Source: CAZHZT01 sp964537285 (GTDB taxonomy: Bacteria; Bacteroidota; Bacteroidia; Chitinophagales; Saprospiraceae). From it: a DNA stretch of 39,948 nucleotides. This document shows, in pieces, positions 1 to 9,011 of the stretch (position 1 is the first letter of the stretch; each line of letters starts with the position of its first letter). The notes beneath the pieces are model-generated. The model was not told where the DNA came from, ran no database searches, and saw only the letters and a program-made list of their open reading frames with translations. The stretch covers positions 1 through 39,948 of the forward strand of contig CAZHZT010000040.1 in NCBI GenBank assembly GCA_964537285.1, read 5' to 3'. The translations under genes were made by a program, and so were the position numbers.

Positions 1-51
1 GGGCATTCAAGGGTTATCATTTTGAAGTTCCACACAATTTGTCAAAGAACG
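1..51 (-). mobile_element. MITE-like fold-back element, right part, cut by window edge
   Basis: The inner arm (TTATCATTTTGAAGTTCCA) and the end TGTCAAAGAACG (here starting after CACAATT) match the 110-bp family seen complete at 2624-2732. This copy is in the opposite orientation. Its left arm lies outside the window. It sits just beyond the stop codon of the minus-strand gene at 60-2522. Confidence 0.8.
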
Positions 52-59
52 AAATAAAT

Positions 60-2522
60 TTAATCCTGACTCAAGTCCAGCTCCACTATAAACGCCCGGA
101 ATTCTTCTCCTTCTTTAAAAGTGAATCCTCGCTTTTTAAATATGTGAACCATTCCTGAGTTTTCTTTCAGGACTGTGGCAACAACTTTTTTTATTTTCCT
201 TGCCCTCGCAATTTCTAAAATATAATCAGTTAGTATATTCCCTAAACCAAAGCCTTGCCAGTGATCTGGAATTGCAATTGCATACTCTGCTTTTTCGTGA
301 TATATATCTGTGACGAGCCTCACTACTCCGATCATTTCATGGTGCCCGGGTTCCTTGATCTCTGCGATTATTGCTATTTCGCGATCATAATCGATATGGG
401 TGAACCGCGTCATAAATTCGTGAGTAAAATGATTGATGAAGCCAAAAAAGCGGTAATAAATGGATTGTTTAGAAAATTTTTTGATCATTTCCAGCTCTAA
501 AGGTTCATCTTCAGGGCGAATTGCACGCAGGCTTATTTCCTGCCCATCCTTCAACTTGGTCTTTTTAGTGTATTCTTCAGGATAAGGGCTAATGATTAAA
601 CGATTATACTCAGGGAGCGCATTTTGAATGTTGGTTTGCTCATACAGATCAATTTTGGCCCTTTCTACCAGACAGCGACCTTCCAGATAGAGGGCTATGC
701 GGAGCTCGGCTTCCATTAATTCGGGAAAATCAGCAATGAGATAAGAAAATTTGTACAGAAATAAAGCCAGTTCATCAATTGGGTCTTCTCCCTCTCTTTT
801 ATATTTTTCAATCAATTTAAAAATTTTGGTCTGAGCGATTTGTTGTTTTGCCAGAGCCAGATTTAGCGGAGGGATCCCAAAACTGATATCGTTGTAAATA
901 TTCGACGCGGGACCGCCAAGGCCAAAGTAAAGCGTTGGCCCCATGATCTGATGTTTTCGACTACCAATGAGTAAGGGAATCCGGTTCGGTCGAGCTTGGT
1001 GGTCTGGTTCTACTGGTATGTTGTAATAAGTAAGCACTTCTACCACCTCATTTTCATTTAAAGCTTTTCTTTTCTGAGATTGAAGATTTTGGAAAATTGC
1101 TTTTATTTTATTCTTAGGAGGAGAGAACCCCTGAGGCACTGTTGGAGGGGTTTCATACTGTAGTTGGATGTTGTGAGCATATCGATACATTCTCAAAAAA
1201 GTGTCTACTGCACTTTCTGGAAAACGATAAACGGGAATCCGTTTCTGAGCAAATACCTCCCAGCTGGCTTCTACAGCTTCGTAACCCATCCATGCTGTGA
1301 AAACGGGTTTATCTGCTACTCGCCTTTTTTGAGCAATAACTTGCGCAACTTCCAGAGGGGATATCCCAAATTGAGGCGAATGAATGATGAGAATACCATC
1401 TACTTCTGAACTTACCTGGAGAAGATGCAGTACCTTAGTATATATCTCCGCAGGAGTGTCATAAGGAAGTTCGATAAGTCCGCCTTCCCAATTGCCACCC
1501 GGTATGATTTCCTGTAGTTTCTGGTGAACTTCCAGCCCCAGGTTAGGGAGCCTTCCCTCAGAGCGGGTGAGATAATCTGCAGCCAGTATCCCAGGGCCGC
1601 CAGTGTTGGTTATTATCCCTAATGTATTGCCTTTGGGATTGGGTTGGCTCGAAAATGCCAGGGCACAATCGAACAACTGTTCTATGGTCCATACAGGAAT
1701 AACTCCGGCTCTTTGGAAAGCAGCCCGATAAACAGCATACTCTCCGCTGAAATGCCCTGTATGTTGTAAAATCAGCTCTTTCCCAACCTGAGTTTTTCCG
1801 GCTTTTAAAATAATAATTGGTTTGTTGCGCGAAAATGCCCGGGCAGCACTCATAAATGCCCGGGCATCTCTAATCGATTCCATATAGATCAGAATGCTCT
1901 TCGTGTAAGGGTCTGTTCCAAAATAATCGATTAGCTCTGAAAAACTTACATCCAGCATGGTTCCAAATGATATGAAGTAGCTGAAACCTATTCCTTTCCA
2001 ACGCGACCAGTCCAATACTGCTGAACTAACGGACTTACTTTGGGAAATAAAAGCGATACTTCCTGAACGAGGCATTGCTTGAGCCAGGGAAGCGTTCAAA
2101 TTGATCCGGGGACAGATTAAACCATAGCTGCCCAATCCGATAATAGGTGTTTTATGACGGGCAGAAAGCTTAGAGATTTGATCAATGACTCGCTGGGGGA
2201 ATGAAAAAGTGCGTTGTCCACTTATAACCAGAATACTTTCTACATCAGCATCAAAACACTCTTCAATGACTTGAACCAATCTATTATCTGGTACAACTAC
2301 TATAGCAAGGTCTATCTGTACAGGAACCTTCTTAACATCAGAAAAACTCTTTAGATCGTCAAAATACTTTTCTTTGGGGTTAACGGGAAAGAGTTCTCCC
2401 TTAAATTCTCCTCGGTGAATATTTTGGAAAACCAGGTGCCCGAGCCTGGTTTCGTTCTTTGATGCACCGATAATAGCTACCTTTTCCGGACGAAACAGTT
2501 TCTCCAGTTTTCTTTTTATCAT
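60..2522 (-). CDS. Pat/Acs-like CoA-binding, acyl-CoA ligase and GNAT acetyltransferase fusion
   Basis: The 820-residue protein resembles the bacterial protein acetyltransferase PatZ and ADP-forming acetyl-CoA synthetases. In order: a CoA-binding Rossmann domain (about 8-135, VAIIGASKN), a succinyl-CoA-ligase-like domain (about 150-450) with the phosphorylatable His254 in LQHTGHFSG, a short ATP-grasp remnant (about 485-635, including MGPTLYFGLGG), and a C-terminal GNAT domain (about 650-815) with the acetyl-CoA loop HWQGFGLGNIL. The family acetylates lysines of metabolic enzymes such as acetyl-CoA synthetase. The ATP-grasp part jumps from the entry motif (LNENEVVEVLTYYNIPV) almost directly to the C-terminal subdomain. 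The roughly 100 residues that bind nucleotide appear missing, so ligase activity is doubtful while acetyltransferase activity looks intact. The ATG at 2522 is the natural start. It stands alone, with a MITE at each side. Confidence 0.9.
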   Translation of the reverse strand: MIKRKLEKLFRPEKVAIIGASKNETRLGHLVFQNIHRGEFKGELFPVNPKEKYFDDLKSFSDVKKVPVQIDLAIVVVPDNRLVQVIEECFDADVESILVISGQRTFSFPQRVIDQISKLSARHKTPIIGLGSYGLICPRINLNASLAQAMPRSGSIAFISQSKSVSSAVLDWSRWKGIGFSYFISFGTMLDVSFSELIDYFGTDPYTKSILIYMESIRDARAFMSAARAFSRNKPIIILKAGKTQVGKELILQHTGHFSGEYAVYRAAFQRAGVIPVWTIEQLFDCALAFSSQPNPKGNTLGIITNTGGPGILAADYLTRSEGRLPNLGLEVHQKLQEIIPGGNWEGGLIELPYDTPAEIYTKVLHLLQVSSEVDGILIIHSPQFGISPLEVAQVIAQKRRVADKPVFTAWMGYEAVEASWEVFAQKRIPVYRFPESAVDTFLRMYRYAHNIQLQYETPPTVPQGFSPPKNKIKAIFQNLQSQKRKALNENEVVEVLTYYNIPVEPDHQARPNRIPLLIGSRKHQIMGPTLYFGLGGPASNIYNDISFGIPPLNLALAKQQIAQTKIFKLIEKYKREGEDPIDELALFLYKFSYLIADFPELMEAELRIALYLEGRCLVERAKIDLYEQTNIQNALPEYNRLIISPYPEEYTKKTKLKDGQEISLRAIRPEDEPLELEMIKKFSKQSIYYRFFGFINHFTHEFMTRFTHIDYDREIAIIAEIKEPGHHEMIGVVRLVTDIYHEKAEYAIAIPDHWQGFGLGNILTDYILEIARARKIKKVVATVLKENSGMVHIFKKRGFTFKEGEEFRAFIVELDLSQD

Positions 2523-2623
2523 GAATTAGTTGAGGTTTAGAGGGTGTTCAAAAAGTAGTTCTTTGCCCTCAATAAGGAAACATTGTTTGAAAGGGATCAC
2601 TTTGAGTTTTTCTAAAAATACCT

Positions 2624-2732
2624 CGTTCTTTGACAAATTGTGTGGAACTTCAAAGTGATAGTCCTTGAATGCTCTTGTGGCTGAAAGGCTTGTCATTTTG
2701 AAGTTCCATTTTCACAATTTATGTCAAAGAAC
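2624..2732 (+). mobile_element. MITE-like fold-back element, complete, with 11-bp target duplication
   Basis: A near-complete copy begins CGTTCTTTGACAAATTGTG and ends ATGTCAAAGAAC. Inner arms GGAACTTCAAA and TTTGAAGTTCC pair around a tip containing TGAATGCTCTTGTGGCTGAA. The 11-bp direct repeat TAAAAATACCT abuts both ends (2613-2623 and 2733-2743), as expected for a target-site duplication. It lies between two minus-strand genes and has no coding capacity. Confidence 0.88.
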
Positions 2733-2793
2733 TAAAAATACCTAAAACAAGAGCTGCCGTTCAAGCAAAAAGATTGTATCAAAATTGACGGAA

Positions 2794-3750
2794 TCAAAAG
2801 GCCCAATAAGGCCGTAAAAAGGATATAGCCTGATGTAAACGCATCTCATATTCTTCCCAGATGGGCATGGGCGATTCTGTCTCGGTTTCTTTATATGGAA
2901 TATCAAGGCCTGAAATACCGGCCATGAAATTAAATATTCCCTGATGCAGAACCTGGACATTGTACCCCCCTTCAAGTACCGCAAAATATCGATCAAATTG
3001 ATTTCGGATAGCCTGGCCTATTTTAAAAAAGGTGTTCACCGTTACGTTCAGATCAAGTAGTGGATCAAAGCGATGGGCATCAAAGCCTGCTGACAAGGCC
3101 ACTACATTTGGTTGAAAGGATTTTACTACAGGTAAAAAGGTTGAAAATGCGTCCATAAAAATATCGTCTCCACTTCCGGGAGGAACCGGGATGTTTATAT
3201 TGAACCCTTTACCTTTGCCCTCGCCCAATTCCGAGAAGTGCCCATTTCCGGGGAATGCAGGGTATTGATGTACGGAAAAAAAGAGGACATCGGGATTTTC
3301 GTAAAAAATAGCGGATGTACCATCGCCTAAATGACCATCAAAATCAACTATGGCCACTCTTTTTCCCTCATTTACTAACATTTGAACAGCAACGGCAACA
3401 TTGTTGAACAAGCAGAAGCCCGAACCCTTATCGGCGTATGCATGATGACCGGGTGGTCGAACCAAAGCAAAATCGCCATGTTCTGCAGCTTGCAGGGCAG
3501 CACCTACTGCCAAAGAAGCTACTTCAAAGCTCTTTTCGGACGTTCTCGTATCTCCATCCAACGGGATTTCTTGCCTGGAGCAAGAAATAACCCGGTGTAT
3601 ATAATCTTTGGTGTGAACTAAATCGAGGTAGTCTTCACCACTGCTAATTTTCGTAACAGGGAGGATGTTTAAAACCTCCATCCGCTTTTTACCTTCCGGA
3701 TGCACCCCTGTTTCATGTTCCTGAAAAACTGGGTTGTAGATCAGTTTCAT
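2794..3750 (-). CDS. Histone deacetylase / acetoin-utilisation superfamily deacetylase
   Basis: This 318-residue protein is an arginase-fold, zinc-dependent deacetylase of the HDAC/AcuC/acetylpolyamine amidohydrolase family. Visible motifs are the paired histidines in RPPGHHAYADKGSGFCLFNN (His102, His103), metal ligands Asp138 and His140 in VDFDGHLGDGT, the third ligand Asp224 in SAGFDAHRFDP, and the active-site Tyr263 in LEGGYN. The full catalytic set is present. The substrate cannot be told from sequence; acetyl-lysine proteins, polyamines or other amides are all possible. Its ATG overlaps the TGA of the upstream gene by 4 bases (ATGA), so the two are translationally coupled. A lysine acetyltransferase-like gene (60-2522) follows downstream, which is suggestive but not proof of a shared role. 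Confidence 0.92.
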   Translation of the reverse strand: MKLIYNPVFQEHETGVHPEGKKRMEVLNILPVTKISSGEDYLDLVHTKDYIHRVISCSRQEIPLDGDTRTSEKSFEVASLAVGAALQAAEHGDFALVRPPGHHAYADKGSGFCLFNNVAVAVQMLVNEGKRVAIVDFDGHLGDGTSAIFYENPDVLFFSVHQYPAFPGNGHFSELGEGKGKGFNINIPVPPGSGDDIFMDAFSTFLPVVKSFQPNVVALSAGFDAHRFDPLLDLNVTVNTFFKIGQAIRNQFDRYFAVLEGGYNVQVLHQGIFNFMAGISGLDIPYKETETESPMPIWEEYEMRLHQAISFLRPYWAF

Positions 3751-4547
3751 TCTTTATCATCAATTATTGCATCGTCAATAACTTCATTTCCGTCCCCGTC
3801 ATGATCTGTAAAGCCCGGAACCTGCCCTTTTTTCTCGCGCATTTGCTTCGGCTGGTCATCGATTATTTTAATCTCTCCTTCCTTGGTTTCAGCATCTTTA
3901 GCTCCGGTGTTATGATAATCGCCGTCTGCAAAACGTTGGGCGCGCTCAAAGAAACTGTTGTGCTCAGATAGCGTACTGTCCGCATGTCCTTTGGAAGTAT
4001 TTTTTGCTTCTTTTTCTAATTCATCAGCCAAGTTAGAAGCTTTTTCCACTTCTTCTTCAATCGAAGAACTATCAATGGTTTCGAAGGCGTTTTCTACGAT
4101 CGAACTTGCTTCTTGTTCGGGGTCAGCCGTTTTTTCCTTTTCTGTAGTGTTCTTATTCATGTCCGGGCTACTATCACTGCTATCGGTTTGGGAGGGAGTG
4201 TCCTCGTCTTCTTCAAGAATATTTTTTTTCACCCATTCCTTACCTTTTTCAGTATACTCTGAAGTTTTTTGAATTACCTTTTCACCCACATCATCAGCAG
4301 TTTCTTTAGTTTTTTCCCAGAATTTTTCTGCTTTATCCATGATTTCGTCGCTAACTTCCTCGAAAGTATCCAGTACTTTTTCACCTACTTCTTCAGCTTT
4401 TTCCTTGGCTTTTTCCATTCCTTTTTTAGCATCGTCCATTATTTCTTTCCCTTTTTCTTTCCCGAATTCACTAGCTTTATCTGCTCCGGATTTAACCACT
4501 GATTTGGCTCCGAATAATATTTTTTTAAAATCATTTATTAACCCCAT
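3747..4547 (-). CDS. Highly charged LEA-like helical protein
   Basis: I chose the ATG at 4547 (MGLINDFKKILFGAK), giving 266 residues; a TTG three codons upstream is less likely. Residues about 10-115 are a Lys/Glu/Ala-rich amphipathic helix with recurring short motifs such as DKASEFGKEKGKE, KAKEKAEEVGEK and DKAEKFWEKTKETADD. These resemble group 3 LEA or YtxH/apolipoprotein-like helices. The remainder is acidic and probably disordered, ending in a run rich in Asp. No signal peptide or membrane helix is visible, so it is probably cytoplasmic. LEA-like proteins often protect against desiccation or osmotic stress; that role is inferred. The 3' end overlaps the deacetylase gene by 4 bases. Confidence 0.75.
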   Translation of the reverse strand: MGLINDFKKILFGAKSVVKSGADKASEFGKEKGKEIMDDAKKGMEKAKEKAEEVGEKVLDTFEEVSDEIMDKAEKFWEKTKETADDVGEKVIQKTSEYTEKGKEWVKKNILEEDEDTPSQTDSSDSSPDMNKNTTEKEKTADPEQEASSIVENAFETIDSSSIEEEVEKASNLADELEKEAKNTSKGHADSTLSEHNSFFERAQRFADGDYHNTGAKDAETKEGEIKIIDDQPKQMREKKGQVPGFTDHDGDGNEVIDDAIIDDKE

Positions 4548-4586
4548 GGATATCAAGTTTTTATTTAAGTAAACGAGTTGAGAATA

Positions 4587-4604
4587 TACTTAGGTTACAG
4601 AGTA
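4587..4604. repeat. Solo copy of a fold-back arm
   Basis: Seventeen of these 18 bases, read on the minus strand (TACTCTGTAACCTAAGT), are identical to the outer arm of the large fold-back at 20340-20522. Nothing else of that element is obvious here. The surrounding gap (4548-4765), upstream of the LEA-like gene, holds only A+T-rich DNA and a small palindrome (CTCAAATTTATTTGAG, 4739-4754). Confidence 0.5.
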
Positions 4605-4765
4605 TTTATCATTAAAATTATAGCAGTTGCAGAACAAGTCCGCTATTGGCAGTGCTATGATACGCAAAGTCGGAATATCATACATTTTATAACACTACTT
4701 TCAGCTCTAACTACAAGTTATAAATAATTGCAGGAATCCTCAAATTTATTTGAGTTACTTAGGCT

Positions 4766-4950
4766 TTATCATTTTGAAGTTCCATTTTCCCGGCGATTCT
4801 CGCTTTGAAAATAAACGTGCCTACGGCGCGAAATTTCTTTGAGAGGGAGGCCGAAAGGGCTATTTTGCTTCGCAAAATAGCCCTTTCGGCCTCCCTCTCA
4901 AAGAAAAAATCGCCGCGAAGCGGCGTATTTCCACAATTTATGTCAAAGAT
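4766..4950. repeat. Three-hairpin repeat inserted into a MITE copy
   Basis: Left (4766-4788) and right (4930-4949) pieces match the right arm of the 110-bp MITE family (TTATCATTTTGAAGTTCCA and CACAATTTATGTCAAAGA). Between them lies a second element made of three hairpins: CGTGCCTACGGCGCG (4816-4830), a perfect 35-bp-arm hairpin (4834-4868 and 4872-4906, loop TTC), and CGCCGCGAAGCGGCG (4911-4925). The same three modules occur in reverse order and orientation at 8801-8932. The composite lies directly downstream of the OmpA-family gene and may also act as a terminator. Confidence 0.85.
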
Positions 4951-4952
4951 CT

Positions 4953-7397
4953 TTACTTTATAATCAATTCTAAATCTACTCTTCGACCATAGGCGGCTTC
5001 TGCCGTTGAATCTTCACCTCCTTCTGCCAAAAAGATGCGAGATTGTTCAATACCTTTAGAGTTGAGAAAATCGGCAACCGCTCTTGCTCTTTTTTCGGCA
5101 AGTTTTTTATTATAAACAGGATTGCCAGAGGTATCAGTGTAACCGATGATGCGGATCTGAAGAAAATCATTTACATCCATGAGGCGCATTACCTCATTCA
5201 ATGTTTGTCGTGCGGCAATATTGATCGTGGCAGAGTTGGTTCCAAAAAATACTTGATAAGGGCCATGCTCACTGAGTCGTTGCTTCAATAAGGTCTTTGG
5301 ATCTGAAGGCATTGGTTCAGAAGGAAGCGGTTGAGCACTTGCTTCTTGTTGAAGTGCCTTGAATTGCTCCTGTGTATCGGCTAATTTTTTGCTTAATACA
5401 TCGATTTCAGTTTCCAGCTTTTTTAGCTGTATATCTTTTTGATCTTGAGAAACGCTTAATTGTTCCTTAAGTGTTCTTATTTCTTCATTCATTTCTGCTA
5501 ATTTCAGGTCCATAGGCGTCTCTTGAGAGAGCCTAGGTGACACATTTTGTGTGTCTGTCGGAGAAATCTGAACTGCTTGAAGAATAAGATCGTTTAGCCG
5601 TTGTATTTTCTGATATAGAGTATCTACACTTTTCTGTAAAGAATCCTTTTGGACGATGTAAAGGGTATCTACTCTATGGGTGTCTTCTTTTTTATTTTTG
5701 CTTTGTGCAGCAATAGTGCTCAGTTGAAGCGCTGTGATTGCGGCTTGCAGTCCATCCAGGCTCCCTTGATCTACCTGCCCATTTTGTTGGAATTGGCGCT
5801 GTAAAGCATTCAATTGTTCTTCAATGTTGCTTAATTGTGCTTTTTCTTCCTCCAAACGGGGAAGTGGTTCATTTCTCTGTTGACTATTGTCCTTAGCCGC
5901 TTCCAATTGGTCGATCCGTTTTTTTAAACGAGCCAACTCATCTTTGTCTATAGTGGATTCAGGAGCTGAAACGGAAGATTCCTGTGAGATAATTTGTATG
6001 ATAGTCGTATCTTTCTGTATCTGTACAATAGGCTGTCGCTCAATTATTTTTACAATTGTATCTTTCTTATTTAAATTTGGAGAAGTGAATATATTCTCGT
6101 TTGCAACAACTTGTGCAGATGAATCAGTGCTTAATTCAGTACTTTTTGATGGTTCTGCTTCTTCTACTACTACTTCGCCCTCAGTAGCAGTTGGGATTTC
6201 TTCGGAATCATCATCTTTAGATTCAGTTTCTTCTGCTACTTCATCCTTCTCATCAGTTGGGATTTCTTGTTCTGTTTCTTCTACATTCTCATTTGCCAAT
6301 CCATCTGTTTTTTCTTCCGGCTCTGGTTCCTGCATATTTACCTTTAAAGAATCCTCAAAGACTATTTCGTTTGAAACAGAATCCAATTCACTTTCTTCTA
6401 TTGACTGAAAAGCTGAATCAATTGATGCCTCGATTTCATAAAAGGCAAAAGGATTTGTATTTATCACGGGAGCTTTAAAAGCTTGTTTTTTTCGAGCAAA
6501 ATAATAATGTAAAGAGACTGTCGAAAAAGAATAGAAATCATTATTCCCATTAGGGTGTCCACGAAACTCATCGTTTATTTCTGCAGGATCAGAAGCATAA
6601 GCCTGTAAATCCGTTTCAAACTCTGTAGGTAAACGACCACTGACATCATCCAGAAAATCAGTATTGGTAAAGCGAAAAATGGTTTCCAGGTTAAGGCTTA
6701 AGCGATTACTAAGACGAAATTTCAATCCGAGCCCTCCTGAATAATGCAAAACTTCGGTAGCATAATCTTCGCCTTCCGTTTGCAAAGCAGTAAGGTCTGT
6801 CTCAAAATCTCCATCTTGTTCTATGATTGTTCCCGTTTTCCCGGTATTTTCTGCTTCCGTGCGAATGGAGTTATCTGACCAATAATAGTATCGTTGGCCG
6901 GTGGCTGAAAATAAATCGCCATAAACATTGAAGTCAGTCCAACCAATTCCTCCTGTAATAAAAGGAACAACAAATGCTTTTTTTCCGAAGAACGTATTGT
7001 TATCAAAATAATATGTAAAAAGAATAGAGGCATCCATGATCTCCGTTCGGGCATTCAGAGACCTGCGAAAGTTCGGATTCTCCGTTCGTAGCGAACCATC
7101 AAAGTTGACGGTTCGGTCATTGGCAATAAATTCTCCGTTTGAAAGCAGAAGGCGAACTGCCCAGGCTTGAGAGAGGCTTAATTCCAAAGAGGCTCCATAG
7201 CTAACGAAGTCAGCATGATCAAATAAGTTGTTCAGTTTTTCATGTGGATCAAGCCATTTATAACTCAGGTCCCCCTGATAATTCATAAGGCCTCCATATA
7301 AACCCAGATTCCATTTGTAATTATTCTGTTGAGCTAACCCCATGGCTGCAAGCCCGGTGATAAGTGCCCATGTTGATATCCATCTTAGCATAAACAT
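4953..7397 (-). CDS. OmpA-family outer membrane protein with long acidic/coiled-coil linker
   Basis: The 814-residue protein starts with a signal peptide (cut near AMGLAQ), followed by an N-terminal beta-barrel-like domain to about residue 310 (alternating aromatic strands, LHYYFARKK at its end). A Glu/Ser/Thr-rich acidic linker covers about 330-450. A Gln/Glu-rich coiled coil follows (about 480-700, with LARLKKRIDQLEAAK and later LKKLETEIDVLSKKLADTQ). The OmpA peptidoglycan-binding domain is about 710-814 with the signature GYTDTSGNPVYNKKLAEKRA. It probably links the outer membrane to peptidoglycan across an unusually long spacer. ATG codons at 7397 and 7391 are both possible starts. It lies 22 bases downstream of the secreted protein gene at 7420-8577, so the two are probably cotranscribed. 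Confidence 0.9.
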   Translation of the reverse strand: MFMLRWISTWALITGLAAMGLAQQNNYKWNLGLYGGLMNYQGDLSYKWLDPHEKLNNLFDHADFVSYGASLELSLSQAWAVRLLLSNGEFIANDRTVNFDGSLRTENPNFRRSLNARTEIMDASILFTYYFDNNTFFGKKAFVVPFITGGIGWTDFNVYGDLFSATGQRYYYWSDNSIRTEAENTGKTGTIIEQDGDFETDLTALQTEGEDYATEVLHYSGGLGLKFRLSNRLSLNLETIFRFTNTDFLDDVSGRLPTEFETDLQAYASDPAEINDEFRGHPNGNNDFYSFSTVSLHYYFARKKQAFKAPVINTNPFAFYEIEASIDSAFQSIEESELDSVSNEIVFEDSLKVNMQEPEPEEKTDGLANENVEETEQEIPTDEKDEVAEETESKDDDSEEIPTATEGEVVVEEAEPSKSTELSTDSSAQVVANENIFTSPNLNKKDTIVKIIERQPIVQIQKDTTIIQIISQESSVSAPESTIDKDELARLKKRIDQLEAAKDNSQQRNEPLPRLEEEKAQLSNIEEQLNALQRQFQQNGQVDQGSLDGLQAAITALQLSTIAAQSKNKKEDTHRVDTLYIVQKDSLQKSVDTLYQKIQRLNDLILQAVQISPTDTQNVSPRLSQETPMDLKLAEMNEEIRTLKEQLSVSQDQKDIQLKKLETEIDVLSKKLADTQEQFKALQQEASAQPLPSEPMPSDPKTLLKQRLSEHGPYQVFFGTNSATINIAARQTLNEVMRLMDVNDFLQIRIIGYTDTSGNPVYNKKLAEKRARAVADFLNSKGIEQSRIFLAEGGEDSTAEAAYGRRVDLELIIK

Positions 7398-7419
7398 TTA
7401 TTTTTCAGTACCCTACCTC

Positions 7420-8577
7420 TTATTTATCTAAAAATAAACGAATGTTTACCTTACCGCTCAGTCCAATAAAAGGTTGGATCAATAATTCCTGATTAATATT
7501 TCCGCTTCCAAGGGGATCTTGGGTTTCTTTTTCCAATAAGACCGCGCCAGCATTGAATCGGATAAACTGGAACAGTTTGAAATCCAGCCCAAAGTAGATC
7601 GGTCTGCCTATTATCGGGCCGGACAAATTATTACCATCTTTATCTTCGAGGTCTTCCAGGAAAAGGCCAAGCGACAAGGATGAATTACGCAAAAAACCAG
7701 GGGCCAGGCGACTCGTGGACAAAGGGAAGCCCAAGCCAAGATAGGGGGCCGTATCGTAATCCAGGTTATCAGGTTTGCCGCCCAGGGAAACGGCTCCATA
7801 ACCGGCATTTATAGCAAAATAACCAGCCTTGCTTTCCGTCTCATAATTATCTACATAGCGCATATAGCTCCTTTTTAGCAATTTATCACTTAGTAAGTAA
7901 GCTACTTCATTATGAATCAACTTTTGGAGGCTGCGTAGTGTTTTGCGGGAAGTTTTTAATAAAGAAGTATCTTTTTTGGTATTTGGGAGTTCAATCTTTT
8001 TTAGGTTAGCCAGATTTTCATAAATGATATCAGAAAACCCGGGAAAAGTTATTCCCGACTCGCTTCGATAATTGGTCATCCCGGTTTCTACCAGTTCATT
8101 CATGTCCGCGATTATATGATTCGGGTTTTTATCCAATTTGAATTTATTTCCATCCAGGGTTATTGTTTGATTTATATAAGCATCCAGGCCTTTTGTCATT
8201 TGTTCATAGAAATCTTTTTGTTCGTTGCTGTTGATGCGTTCAAAAAAAATGATTTTAAAGTCAAATTTCTTAGAAGCAGGAAGACGATAATTAAGGGGAA
8301 CGCGAAAATCACCCTGGGGTTTGTCAAAAGGACGCCTCCAATCCGCGACGTATAAGGGTGGGCGGTTATCCTTCCCGTTTTGATTAAAAATTGCTATTTC
8401 AACCATATGAACTTCATCGGGAATACTGCCAGTGATAATCAGCGTTGTTTCTGCTGGAAGTGGTTTGTTATCGTTAAAGGTGGAGATTTCAGCATCAAAG
8501 GACACAACAGTGAACTGGCCAAAGAGTGGAGTAGTGCATAAAAAAAGTAAGATGATTGAGTAAAAGTGAATTTTCAT
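7420..8577 (-). CDS. Secreted protein of unknown function, probable outer-membrane partner
   Basis: The 385-residue product has a clear signal peptide (MKIHFYSIILLFLCTTPLFG, then Q). I do not recognise the family. Residues about 22-120 look like a beta-sandwich (VSFDAEISTFNDNKPLPAET, with an MVEIAIFN strand). Residues about 130-250 are mostly helical with many Lys and Leu. Residues about 255-385 show alternating glycine/aromatic strands (AGYGAVSLGG, YLGLGFPLS, FGLDFKLFQFIRFNAGAVL, FIGLSGKVNIRLFLDK), as in a small outer-membrane barrel. The gene precedes the OmpA-family gene by 22 bases on the same strand, suggesting that the two proteins act together in the cell envelope. Confidence 0.7.
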   Translation of the reverse strand: MKIHFYSIILLFLCTTPLFGQFTVVSFDAEISTFNDNKPLPAETTLIITGSIPDEVHMVEIAIFNQNGKDNRPPLYVADWRRPFDKPQGDFRVPLNYRLPASKKFDFKIIFFERINSNEQKDFYEQMTKGLDAYINQTITLDGNKFKLDKNPNHIIADMNELVETGMTNYRSESGITFPGFSDIIYENLANLKKIELPNTKKDTSLLKTSRKTLRSLQKLIHNEVAYLLSDKLLKRSYMRYVDNYETESKAGYFAINAGYGAVSLGGKPDNLDYDTAPYLGLGFPLSTSRLAPGFLRNSSLSLGLFLEDLEDKDGNNLSGPIIGRPIYFGLDFKLFQFIRFNAGAVLLEKETQDPLGSGNINQELLIQPFIGLSGKVNIRLFLDK

Positions 8578-8800
8578 ATTTTAGGTTTAAGTTTTTCTCT
8601 AATATTTAAATATTGAGACGGGAAAAGTGTTCAAAAGGAACTATCGGGAAAACCATTTGATATGGAAAATATGATAATATAGTAATTTTATCAATTCTAA
8701 AGTCTAATTTACCGAATAAGTATTTAAAATATGCGTTTAATTACTAATTTGTGAATAATGCGTCCAGCAATTCTCGTTTTGGGAATCCAAAACCAAATTT

Positions 8801-8990
8801 ACGCCGCTTCGCGGCGATATTTTCTTTTGAGGGAGGCCGAAAGGGCTATTTTGCGAAGCAAAATAGCCCTTTCGGCCTCCCTCAAGAAGAATTTTGCGCC
8901 GTAGGCGCGTTTATTTTTTCAAAGCGAGAATCGCTGCAATGCGTCGATGGAGTTTAGAAAAATCAATACCTTATAATTTGTCAAAGAACG
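8801..8990. repeat. Three-hairpin repeat next to a MITE end, in a divergent promoter region
   Basis: Modules in order: CGCCGCTTCGCGGCG (8802-8816), a long hairpin with perfect 28-bp arms (8827-8854 and 8858-8885, loop GAA), and GCGCCGTAGGCGC (8896-8908) followed by CAAAGCGAGAATCGC. This is the reverse-complement arrangement of the insert at 4789-4929. A MITE end (AATTTGTCAAAGAACG) follows at 8975-8990. The 434-bp gap 8578-9011 separates divergent genes, so this copy cannot serve as a terminator for either. The rest of the gap is A+T-rich with no gene. Confidence 0.85.
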
Positions 8991-9011
8991 CAACTTTTTA
9001 TAAAAAAAATT

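Noticed and set aside
5887..6408. Open frame opposite the acidic linker of the OmpA-family gene
   Set aside because: It is a Ser/Phe/Val-rich antisense shadow of Glu/Ser/Thr-rich coding sequence with no start signal or family features.
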